Source: an uncultured Bulleidia sp. (GTDB taxonomy: Bacteria > Bacillota_I > Bacilli_A > Erysipelotrichales > Erysipelotrichaceae). From it: a stretch of 13,261 bases of DNA. The DNA lies in NCBI GenBank assembly GCA_934757945.1, contig CAKVLT010000050.1:1-13261 (forward strand), read 5' to 3'. Of this stretch, positions 1 through 6,737 are shown one piece after another. How positions within the stretch are numbered: position 1 is the first letter of the stretch; every line of letters begins with the position of its first letter. The notes below the pieces were generated by a model. The model was given only the letters and a program-made list of their open reading frames with translations. It was not told where the DNA came from and searched no databases. Both the position numbers and the translations under genes were made by a program.

Positions 1-103
1 AGATAATGCAGTACTCATGGACAATGGAAAGGATAAAATTGTTCTCATTATAGACAAAGATGTAGAAAGTAGTAAAAAGTTAGCTGAAAAAGCTGTAAAA
101 TAG
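1..103 (+). CDS. C-terminal fragment of an unrecognised protein (5' end outside window)
   Basis: An open frame runs from the left edge to a TAG at 101-103 and encodes about 33 residues, ending in a Lys/Glu/Ala-rich helix-like tail (SKKLAEKAVK) after a hydrophobic beta-like stretch (KIVLIID). It lies 39 bases before purB on the same strand with no terminator between, so the two are probably co-transcribed. Too little is visible to assign a family. The frame is believed real because it ends just before the purB ribosome binding site and has ordinary codon use, but it could be a chance open frame. Confidence 0.55.
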   Translation, partial: DNAVLMDNGKDKIVLIIDKDVESSKKLAEKAVK

Positions 104-142
104 AACAGACAGTTCACAAGAAAGGGAAAGGACTAAAGTAAG

Positions 143-1438
143 ATGATTGATCGTTATTCTAGAGAAGTAATGCGCAATGTATGGAGCGAGGAAAGTAAGT
201 TCCAGGCATGGCTGGATGTTGAAATCCTGATTGACGAAGCCTGGAGCAAACTTGGAAAGATTCCTGCTGAAGACGTTGAAAAAATTCGTGCAAATGCAAA
301 ATTCTCCGTTGATCGTATTCTTGAAATTGAAAAAGAAACAAGACACGATGTAGTTGCTTTTACAAGATGTGTTTCCGAAAGCTTAGGAGAAGAAAAAAAG
401 TGGGTACATTACGGTGTTACCAGTACTGACGTTGTAGATACTGCCAATGGTATTCGTTTTAAAAAAGCCAATGATATCTTATATCAGGATATTCTGGATT
501 TTATGGAAATCTTAAAAGAAAATGCTTTGAAGTATAAAGACACTGTTATGATGGGAAGAACGCATGGTGTTCATGCGGAAATTACTTCCTTTGGACTTGT
601 ATTTGCTTTATGGTATGAAGAAATGAAGCGTAATCTTGATCGTTTCCAGAGTGCTCGCAGAGATGTAGAAGCTGGCAAGATTTCTGGTGCAGTAGGTACT
701 TTTGCCAATATTCCACCATTTGTACAGGATTATGTATGTGAAAAGCTGGGTATTGAATCTGCTGCTATTTCCACACAGGTATTACAGCGTGACCGTCATG
801 CCAACTATTTTGCTACTCTGGCTCTGATTGGTTCCAGTCTTGAACAGATGGCTACTGAAGTGAGACATTTACAAAGAACAGAAGTTCGAGAAGCTGAAGA
901 ACATTTTAACAAAGGACAGAAGGGTTCCAGTGCAATGCCACATAAAAGAAACCCAATCGGATCTGAAAATATCTGTGGCTGTTCCAGAGTATTACGCGGA
1001 TATATGGTCACATCTTATGAAGATATTCCACTATGGCATGAAAGAGATATCTCTCATTCCTCTGCAGAAAGAATTATTGCACCGGATGCTACAGCCTTAT
1101 TGGATTACATGTTAGTCAGATTTGGCTCTATTTTGAAGAATCTGACAGTATTCCCTGAAAGAATGAAGAAGAATATCTGGTTAACAAACGGTGTAATTTT
1201 CTCTCAGAGATTTATGCTGAAACTTGTAGAAAAAGGATGGTCTCGTGAAAAGGCATATGATACAGTACAGCCTCAGGCTATTAAGGCATGGGAGGAAGAT
1301 CTGAACTTCAAAGAACTGATGGAATCAGTGCCTGAAGTGACAGCTACATTATCTCAGGATGAAATTGATGATTGCTTTGATCCTTACTATCATATCCGTA
1401 ATGTAGATACAATCTTCAAACGTGTGGGTATTCTTTAA
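143..1438 (+). CDS. purB: Adenylosuccinate lyase
   Basis: Cytosolic enzyme of the fumarase/aspartase superfamily. It removes fumarate from SAICAR (IMP synthesis) and from adenylosuccinate (AMP synthesis). At 431 residues it has the usual length of Bacillus-type PurB. The family signature loop SSAMPHKRNP is at residues 262-271 and carries the catalytic serine. His68 (in TRHDV) and His141 (in GRTHGVHAE) match the catalytic histidines of B. subtilis PurB by position and context, and the substrate-binding TSTD motif is near residue 93. The ATG at 143 follows a purine-rich Shine-Dalgarno (GGGAAAGGA, 124-132) with a 10-base gap. It is followed by a terminator and is convergent with the MATE gene. 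Its promoter is not visible and probably lies upstream of the window. The gene is intact. Confidence 0.97.
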   Translation: MIDRYSREVMRNVWSEESKFQAWLDVEILIDEAWSKLGKIPAEDVEKIRANAKFSVDRILEIEKETRHDVVAFTRCVSESLGEEKKWVHYGVTSTDVVDTANGIRFKKANDILYQDILDFMEILKENALKYKDTVMMGRTHGVHAEITSFGLVFALWYEEMKRNLDRFQSARRDVEAGKISGAVGTFANIPPFVQDYVCEKLGIESAAISTQVLQRDRHANYFATLALIGSSLEQMATEVRHLQRTEVREAEEHFNKGQKGSSAMPHKRNPIGSENICGCSRVLRGYMVTSYEDIPLWHERDISHSSAERIIAPDATALLDYMLVRFGSILKNLTVFPERMKKNIWLTNGVIFSQRFMLKLVEKGWSREKAYDTVQPQAIKAWEEDLNFKELMESVPEVTATLSQDEIDDCFDPYYHIRNVDTIFKRVGIL

Positions 1439-1447
1439 TACTCATGT

Positions 1448-1492
1448 AAGAAACTATGAAGACACATGGTGTTGCCATAGTTTCTTTTTTTT
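1448..1492 (+). terminator. Rho-independent terminator of purB
   Basis: An 11-bp perfect stem pairs 1448-1458 with 1476-1486 (AAGAAACTATG / CATAGTTTCTT). The loop can form a further small ACAC/GTGT hairpin (1462-1465 with 1469-1472). A T-rich tract runs through 1481-1492. It lies 10 bases after the purB stop. Confidence 0.85.
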
Positions 1493-1503
1493 GTGGCTTT
1501 AAA

Positions 1504-1536
1504 GAAAAAAGTCATAACAGTGAACACTGCTATGAC
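1504..1536 (-). terminator. Rho-independent terminator of the MATE/cutC transcript
   Basis: On the minus strand, 1536-1525 pairs with 1522-1511 (12 bp including one G-U pair, two-base loop). It is followed by a run of U (complement of the A tract 1504-1510). It sits just after the MATE stop at 1546, back to back with the purB terminator, so each convergent unit has its own. Confidence 0.8.
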
Positions 1537-1545
1537 TGGGATATA

Positions 1546-2934
1546 TTAATTTGCTACAAGATCATTGACCCAGATGCGTTTATGCAACAGGAATAATCCT
1601 AAAATCACTTTATAGAGATCTACAAACTGTAAGATGAAGAACATATGTACAATGGACAGGTCTGTATAGTGAGCCAGTATATAAGCTACAGGGAAGGATA
1701 TAAACATAGTACCTACTGAGTCAAACAGGAAAGTGATAATGGTTTTTCCACCACAACGTAGCGTGAAGTAACAGGCATTGTAAATGGATCCAATCCATAA
1801 GGCGATTCCTGCAATATGCAACATATTGGTACTTGTTTCACGGATATATTCTGAAGTGTTATATAAAGCAGGGAATAATGGTGCGGCAATCCATAATGCA
1901 GCACCAATCATAATTGAAACAATAAAGGTGAACAAAATCATCTTTCTGTCAGTATCTACTGCTTCTTCCAGTTTTCCTGCTCCTAACTTCTGTCCTACGA
2001 TAATGGAAATAGAGTTACCCATACCAATATTGAAGACAAAGAAGAGGTTCTGGATAGTTGTGGTTATGTTATAGGCTGCTACTGCGTCAATGCCCCTAAC
2101 AGAATAACATTGTGTAATACATGCAATACCGGTAGACCATAATACTTCGTTCATCATAAGTGGTAAGCCCTTGATGATAATCTGCTTCATGAGATTTTTT
2201 GGAATGTGGAACCCTTTTAAGAGGTTGTGGAAGAATGGGAAATCCTGCTTAAAGTTAATAACAAAGTAACTTACAACGGCCAGTTCTACAAATCTAGAGA
2301 TGACTGTAGCAATCGCAGCTCCGTCAGAACCAAGGACAGGTAAACCAAAATGACCAAAAATCAAAATCCAGTTAAAAACAAAGTTTGTACTGACTGCAAT
2401 AATAGAAGAAACCATAGGAAGTTTGGTTCTTCCTGTTTCTGAAAAGGTTGTTGTTAAACATTGGGTTAATGCAAAAGGCAGAAAGCCAATCATCATAATC
2501 AGCAGATAGGAATGTGCATATTGCATTGTAAAGGCGATGTCTTCTGCTGAGTTTGCGGAACTGCTTAAGAACAACTGAATGAGAGGTTTTGAAAAAGTGA
2601 GGAACAGGAATGTTACTGCAAGTGTGATAACCAGCTCAATCACCAGTTTAAAGCGTAAACAATATTGCATTCCCTGCATATCTTTTTTTCCAAAAAACTG
2701 AGCACCAAAGATGGAGCAAGCAGCAACGGATCCGAATACGGCAAGATTAAAGATGGTGGTGAGCTGATTGGCAATAGATACTCCACTCATCGCCAGTGTA
2801 CCAACCTGACCAACCATGATATTATCAAGCATGTTTACAAAACTTGTAATCATTTGCTGAATGATTAAAGGTACAGCTACATGCAGTACCATTTTGTAAA
2901 AGGCGGCATCGCCAAACCATTTATTTGCTTTCAT
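1546..2934 (-). CDS. MATE-family multidrug/sodium antiporter
   Basis: Integral membrane efflux transporter of the MATE (NorM/DinF) family, expected to export cationic drugs or metabolites in exchange for Na+ or H+; the substrate cannot be read from sequence. About 462 residues with roughly twelve hydrophobic segments in two halves. Visible MATE-like motifs are the N-terminal PLIIQQMITSFVNMLDNIMVG and the mid-protein GSDGAAIATVISRFVE. I place the start at the ATG at 2934. The SD-like GAAAGG (2946-2941) directly abuts the ATG at 2940 with no spacer but lies 6 bases from the ATG at 2934; using 2940 would add two residues. The start overlaps the cutC end by 14 bases, implying translational coupling. 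The substrate may or may not relate to CutC. Confidence 0.92.
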   Translation of the reverse strand: MKANKWFGDAAFYKMVLHVAVPLIIQQMITSFVNMLDNIMVGQVGTLAMSGVSIANQLTTIFNLAVFGSVAACSIFGAQFFGKKDMQGMQYCLRFKLVIELVITLAVTFLFLTFSKPLIQLFLSSSANSAEDIAFTMQYAHSYLLIMMIGFLPFALTQCLTTTFSETGRTKLPMVSSIIAVSTNFVFNWILIFGHFGLPVLGSDGAAIATVISRFVELAVVSYFVINFKQDFPFFHNLLKGFHIPKNLMKQIIIKGLPLMMNEVLWSTGIACITQCYSVRGIDAVAAYNITTTIQNLFFVFNIGMGNSISIIVGQKLGAGKLEEAVDTDRKMILFTFIVSIMIGAALWIAAPLFPALYNTSEYIRETSTNMLHIAGIALWIGSIYNACYFTLRCGGKTIITFLFDSVGTMFISFPVAYILAHYTDLSIVHMFFILQFVDLYKVILGLFLLHKRIWVNDLVAN

Positions 2935-3697
2935 AGGCATCCTTTCTCATCATATCGATGTCTTCTCTTGTTTTTGTGTGTCTGTTTTCGAATAAAGCAC
3001 TTTGTATAGTGTTGCATACTTTTCTAATCTGATTTTCGCTGACGGCATAATAGGTGCCATTGTCCTGATGCATTTCTCTGGCACTCATATGGAATTGAAG
3101 ACAACCTGTTTCTTTTAGAAGAGGAAGGATTGTCTGCTCGTTAATACCTCCAGCAGGAAGAATTTCTATTTTGTCACCGTAATTTTTCTGTAAGTGCTGA
3201 ATACATGACATGCCTTCAGTTATCTCAGGTTTTTTTCCGGAAGTGAGTATTCTGTCTACTCCAAGTTCTATTAAAGTCTTCACGGCATTATCTGCATCCG
3301 GTGTCATATCAAAAGCTTTATGAAAAACTGCTTCTTTTCCATAGCCATGAATTAAAGAGACCATCTTGCCTGTGGTATCTTCATCTACAGTAAGGTCGTA
3401 ATTTAAAAATCCAAAGGCGATACCATCTGCACCATATTCCAGAAATGTCTGGGCATCGGCAAACATGGTTTCTATTTCCTGTTTATTGTACCTGAAACCT
3501 GCAGCTCTCGGACGGACCATACAGACGATTTTTTTATCTGTCAGTTTTCTGGACTTTAAAAATGTCTGCAGGGAAGGGGTGAGACCACCAAGTTCCAGAG
3601 CACTGTTTAATTCTATTCTGTCTGTTTCTTTGAATTGACAGGCAGTCAGAACATCACTGAGGCTGCCGGTACATATTTCAACAGATATATCTTTCAT
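2921..3697 (-). CDS. cutC: CutC family protein (copper homeostasis-like TIM barrel)
   Basis: A 258-residue protein of the CutC (PF03932) family, a cytosolic TIM-barrel. CutC was named for copper tolerance, but its biochemical role is unsettled, so copper handling here is only a label. Conserved blocks are ELGGLTPS (35-42), VRPR (61-64), FHKAFDM (125-131), RILTSG (149-154), LPAGGIN (180-186) and FHMSA (202-206). The start at 3697 is preferred over an in-frame start at 3751: it has a strong SD (AAGGAGG, 9 bases upstream) and the family's N-terminus (ISVEICTGS) begins right after it, while the extension would read through the purA terminator hairpin. A C-terminal tail of about 35 residues beyond the barrel overlaps the MATE start. 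It is transcribed after purA, beyond a terminator, so either readthrough or a local promoter serves it. Confidence 0.93.
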   Translation of the reverse strand: MKDISVEICTGSLSDVLTACQFKETDRIELNSALELGGLTPSLQTFLKSRKLTDKKIVCMVRPRAAGFRYNKQEIETMFADAQTFLEYGADGIAFGFLNYDLTVDEDTTGKMVSLIHGYGKEAVFHKAFDMTPDADNAVKTLIELGVDRILTSGKKPEITEGMSCIQHLQKNYGDKIEILPAGGINEQTILPLLKETGCLQFHMSAREMHQDNGTYYAVSENQIRKVCNTIQSALFENRHTKTREDIDMMRKDAYESK

Positions 3698-3720
3698 GTT
3701 GTGTCTCCTCCTTTTGGTGT

Positions 3721-3748
3721 AAAAAAAGTACTGAAAATCAGTACTTTT
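3721..3748 (-). terminator. Rho-independent terminator after purA
   Basis: On the minus strand an 11-bp perfect stem (3748-3738 with 3734-3724, loop of three) is followed by continuous U to 3721. It begins 8 bases past the purA stop. The same hairpin would lie in the leader of cutC if a promoter sits at the end of purA. Confidence 0.85.
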
Positions 3749-3755
3749 CATTGGA

Positions 3756-5039
3756 TTATAGAATGTCGTGAAGAATGATGTTGCCTTCTCTTTCAGGAGA
3801 AACAGAAACTAAGGCAATCTTTACACCTGTAAATTCTTCAATGAATTTGACATATTTCTGACAATTCTGAGGAAGTTTGTCGAATTCATGAATATTGGAA
3901 ATATCTTCTGTCCATCCTTCAAATGTCTTATACACAGGTTTTGCTCTGTTATAATCTTTCAGACTTGCAGGAAGGGAAGTAGTAACCTTTCCATCCAGTT
4001 CATAGCCTACACATACAGGAATCTGAGGATAGCCAGACAGGATATCTAATTTTGTGATGGCAATTTCTGTGAGGCCGTTAATGCGTACTGCCTGTTTTAC
4101 AACACATAAATCCAGCCAGCCGACTCTGCGTGGTCTTCCTGTAGTTGCACCAAACTCGAATCCTTTATTTCTTAAGAAGTCTGCATCTTCACCTTGCAGT
4201 TCAGTTAAGAAAGGACCTTCACCTACACGTGTGGAATAAGCTTTGACAATACCGATAATGTGATCCAGGGATTTAGGACCGACACCGACACCTGTTAACA
4301 CACCTGCACTTGTTGGAGAGGAAGAGGTAACAAATGGATAGGTACCATAGTTGATATCCAGCATATTTGCCTGTGCACCTTCAAATAAGACAATCTTATT
4401 CTGCTCCAGAGCATCATTGACAAGTTCTGTTGCATCTACCATCATAGGTACGATTCTGTCTCTGATTGGTTCAAACTCTTTAATCAGTTCATCATAATCA
4501 AATGGTTCACCGCCATAGATTTTTGTGATTTCTGCATTTTTAAGTTCCAGTGTGTCTTTGAGTTTATCCTGGAATGTATCCCAGTCTCTTAAGTCACACA
4601 TTCTTAAACCGATACGGGTATATTTATCAGCATAGCAAGGACCGATACCGTTCTTTGTTGTGCCAATCTTATATTTGGCTGCACGTGCTTCCTTTAATTC
4701 GTCCAAACGCACATGGTATGGCATAAGGATATGAGCTCTATCACTTATACGAATATTATCACAGTTCTGCCCCTGTGCTTCCAAAGTGTCAATTTCCTGG
4801 AATAAAACAAATGGATTGACAACAACACCTGGACCAATGACACATAAAGCATCATGATTTAAAATTCCGCTAGGTAATAAATGTAAAACGGTTTTCCTGC
4901 CATTTACTACAACGGTGTGACCTGCATTATTGCCACCCTGATAACGAACTACTAGATTGACTTTTGTGCCTAACAGATCAACGACTTTACCTTTACCTTC
5001 GTCTCCCCATTGGGATCCAACAACTACATAACCTGCCAT
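3756..5039 (-). CDS. purA: Adenylosuccinate synthetase
   Basis: Cytosolic GTP-dependent enzyme joining IMP and aspartate to give adenylosuccinate, the committed step to AMP; PurB, on the other strand, completes the conversion. The 427 residues are the usual bacterial length. The N-terminal GDEGKGK (12-18) holds catalytic Asp13, and His41 in NNAGH matches the E. coli catalytic His. The GIGPCYADK IMP-loop, the TTGRPRRVGWLD block and the guanine-recognition TKLD are all present. GIGPCY carries Cys where E. coli and B. subtilis have Ala, a mild variation. The ATG at 5039 is preceded by AAAGGAG 11 bases upstream and a good promoter at 5071-5099. It is divergent from the Mrp gene and ends in a terminator. 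No purine riboswitch or PurR box was found in its short leader. Confidence 0.97.
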   Translation of the reverse strand: MAGYVVVGSQWGDEGKGKVVDLLGTKVNLVVRYQGGNNAGHTVVVNGRKTVLHLLPSGILNHDALCVIGPGVVVNPFVLFQEIDTLEAQGQNCDNIRISDRAHILMPYHVRLDELKEARAAKYKIGTTKNGIGPCYADKYTRIGLRMCDLRDWDTFQDKLKDTLELKNAEITKIYGGEPFDYDELIKEFEPIRDRIVPMMVDATELVNDALEQNKIVLFEGAQANMLDINYGTYPFVTSSSPTSAGVLTGVGVGPKSLDHIIGIVKAYSTRVGEGPFLTELQGEDADFLRNKGFEFGATTGRPRRVGWLDLCVVKQAVRINGLTEIAITKLDILSGYPQIPVCVGYELDGKVTTSLPASLKDYNRAKPVYKTFEGWTEDISNIHEFDKLPQNCQKYVKFIEEFTGVKIALVSVSPEREGNIILHDIL

Positions 5040-5070
5040 ATTTAACGACTCTCCTTTGACAAACAGCTAT

Positions 5071-5099
5071 ATTTTACCATGTGCTAAGACGTATGTGAA
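5071..5099 (-). promoter_or_regulatory. Sigma-A type promoter of purA
   Basis: On the minus strand, TTCACA (5099-5094) and TAAAAT (5076-5071) are separated by exactly 17 bases. Predicted transcription start is near 5064, giving a leader of about 25 bases that contains only the ribosome binding site. Confidence 0.7.
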
Positions 5100-5117
5100 C
5101 AGATTTCTTGACTTATC

Positions 5118-5126
5118 TGCTATGAT
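5118..5126 (+). promoter_or_regulatory. Extended -10 promoter of the Mrp gene
   Basis: TGCTATGAT is a TGn extended -10 with hexamer TATGAT (5121-5126). There is no good -35 at 17 bases; the nearby TTGACT (5108) is too close to pair with it. The start would fall near 5133, about 19 bases before the ATG at 5152. Confidence 0.5.
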
Positions 5127-5151
5127 AGACGTGATGAATGTAGGAGGATAT

Positions 5152-5991
5152 ATGAGCGAAAATAAAAATCCATCCAGTTGTGATCACAACTGTGAAAACT
5201 GCAGTTCCAACTGCAGTTCTAAAACAATTGCAAAGTTTACACCTAAGGATAAAACACTTATCCGTCATATGATCGGTGTCGTCAGTGGAAAAGGCGGCGT
5301 AGGTAAATCCTTTGTCACATCTTTAATGGCTTCTGAAATGGCAAGAAGAGGTTTCAGAACAGCTGTATTGGACGGAGATATTACAGGACCTTCTCAGGCA
5401 AAAGCATTTGGTATCAAAGACAAATTAATGGGTGACGGTACTTATGCCTATCCTGCTGTGACAAAGAATGGCATTCAGGTGGTTTCTACAAATATGTTGC
5501 TGGATACCGATGATACTCCTGTAATCTGGAGAGCTTCTATTGTGACAAATCTTTTGAAACAGTTTTATACGGAAGTTCTTTGGGATAATGTGGATTACAT
5601 GTTTGTGGACATGCCTCCGGGAACAGGTGATGTACCTTTAACAGCATTTCAGTCTTATCCTTTAGATGGAATTATTATTGTTACAACACCACAGGAACTT
5701 GTGGGAATGGTTGTTGAAAAGGCTATTAACATGGCCAGTCAGATGAATATTCCCGTCATTGGTCTTGTGGAAAATATGAGCTATGTGGAATGTCCAAACT
5801 GTCATGAAAAAATGTATGTGTTCGGTCAGTCTCATACAAAGGAAATTGCACTTAAGCATGGTCTTTCTGTGATTGGAGAAGTGCCTCTGGATCCACGTAT
5901 TGCAGAGTGTGCGGATAAAGGAACAATTGAAGATCTCAAGGTGGAAGCTATTGATACTGTAGCGGATGCTATTGAAGAATTCACAAAATAA
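5152..5991 (+). CDS. Mrp/NBP35-family iron-sulfur cluster carrier ATPase
   Basis: A 279-residue P-loop NTPase of the Mrp/ApbC/NBP35 family, thought to bind and deliver Fe-S clusters as a cytosolic dimer. The deviant Walker A SGKGGVGKS is at residues 45-53, and the Walker B-like VDMPPGTGD follows. A C-terminal CPNC (Cys214, Cys217) matches the CXXC that holds the bridging cluster in this family. A short N-terminal cluster has Cys10, 14, 17 and 21 (CX3CX2CX3C), in place of an N-terminal MIP18-like domain. The ATG at 5152 is chosen because AGGAGG lies 4 bases before it; an in-frame start at 5056 would run through both divergent promoters. It is divergent from purA and followed after 68 bases by a two-component system. 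The spacer holds a weak inverted repeat but no clear terminator. Confidence 0.93.
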   Translation: MSENKNPSSCDHNCENCSSNCSSKTIAKFTPKDKTLIRHMIGVVSGKGGVGKSFVTSLMASEMARRGFRTAVLDGDITGPSQAKAFGIKDKLMGDGTYAYPAVTKNGIQVVSTNMLLDTDDTPVIWRASIVTNLLKQFYTEVLWDNVDYMFVDMPPGTGDVPLTAFQSYPLDGIIIVTTPQELVGMVVEKAINMASQMNIPVIGLVENMSYVECPNCHEKMYVFGQSHTKEIALKHGLSVIGEVPLDPRIAECADKGTIEDLKVEAIDTVADAIEEFTK

Positions 5992-6002
5992 TGCAGAAAA
6001 CT

Positions 6003-6026
6003 TCACATATCCTACACATGGATATG
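6003..6026 (+). promoter_or_regulatory. Candidate operator before the two-component genes
   Basis: Two CACAT boxes (6004-6008 and 6015-6019) are spaced exactly 11 bases, one helical turn, as in tandem sites bound by OmpR/PhoB-family regulators. An overlapping 7-bp inverted repeat pairs CATATCC (6006-6012) with GGATATG (6020-6026). No convincing -10/-35 pair was found next to it, so the promoter is undefined. The function is inferred from spacing and position only. Confidence 0.35.
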
Positions 6027-6059
6027 GTTTAATGCTGAAAAGAAAAGAGGTGGATATAC

Positions 6060-6737
6060 ATGACGAGATTACTTATTGTTGACGATGAACAGATGATACG
6101 TAATATGATTCGAAAATATGCTGAATTTGAAGGCTTTACTATAGATGAAGCATGTGATGGTATGGAAGCAGTGGAAAAGTGTGAAAAAAACACGTATGAT
6201 CTTTGCGTTATGGATATCATGATGCCTCGACTGGATGGTTTTTCCGCCGTGAAGGAAATTAAGAAAATCCATCCGGATATGCCTTTTATTCTTTTGTCCG
6301 CATTGGGTGAAGAATATGATCGTATTCATGGATTTGACATAGGAGTGGATGATTATGTGGTTAAACCATTTTCCTCCAAAGAACTCATGATGAGAATTCA
6401 TGCAATTTTAAAACGCGTACACCCTCGGGCATCTGTAAAAGATGTGATGAAAGTGGGGGATATGGAAATAGACTTCTCTGCACGTACAGTTACTATTAAC
6501 AAAGAACGTATTGCATTATCTCCAAAAGAATATGAATTGCTAGCTTATCTTGCAAAAAATGCAGGTATTGCTCTGACACGTGAACAGTTGCTTTCTAATG
6601 TATGGGGATATACTTTCTTTGGAGATGACCGCACTTTGGATACTCACATCAAACTGCTGAGAAAAAATCTGGGTCCATATGCAAAATACATCGTTACACT
6701 GAGAGGAATAGGGTACCGTTTTGAAAAAGAAAATTAG
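6060..6737 (+). CDS. OmpR/PhoB-family response regulator
   Basis: A 225-residue DNA-binding response regulator. The receiver domain (about 2-115) has the acidic pocket Asp8-Asp9, phospho-acceptor Asp52 in VMDIMMP, Ser80 in the LLSA switch position and Lys102 in VVKPF. The winged-helix output domain (about 128-223) shows ALSPKEYELLAYL, the recognition-helix region DDRTLDTHIKLLRKNL and the closing wing RGIGYRFE. The ATG at 6060 follows AGAGGTGG by about 8 bases. The 3' end overlaps the histidine kinase start by 17 bases, marking them as a cognate pair. Target genes are unknown; the adjacent Mrp and rubrerythrin genes and its own upstream repeats are candidates. The signal cannot be inferred. 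Confidence 0.95.
   Translation: MTRLLIVDDEQMIRNMIRKYAEFEGFTIDEACDGMEAVEKCEKNTYDLCVMDIMMPRLDGFSAVKEIKKIHPDMPFILLSALGEEYDRIHGFDIGVDDYVVKPFSSKELMMRIHAILKRVHPRASVKDVMKVGDMEIDFSARTVTINKERIALSPKEYELLAYLAKNAGIALTREQLLSNVWGYTFFGDDRTLDTHIKLLRKNLGPYAKYIVTLRGIGYRFEKEN

Noticed and set aside
3698..3751. Extension of cutC to an in-frame start at 3751
   Set aside because: It covers the purA terminator hairpin and ribosome binding site, encodes non-family residues, and leaves the strong AAGGAGG unused.
5056..5151. N-terminal extension of the Mrp gene to an in-frame ATG at 5056
   Set aside because: It would be translated through the purA promoter and the Mrp promoter, has no ribosome binding site, and the start at 5152 has a strong AGGAGG.
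5040..5151. Purine riboswitch or PurR box between purA and the Mrp gene
   Set aside because: The predicted purA leader is only about 25 bases, too short for a riboswitch, and no CGAAC-type PurR box was seen.
5662..6006. Open frame opposite the Mrp gene (complement)
   Set aside because: Antisense shadow of a well-conserved gene, with Phe/His/Ile-rich low-complexity translation and no ribosome binding site or family match. Those opposite the response regulator (6069-6401) and kinase (7723-8154) were rejected for the same reasons.
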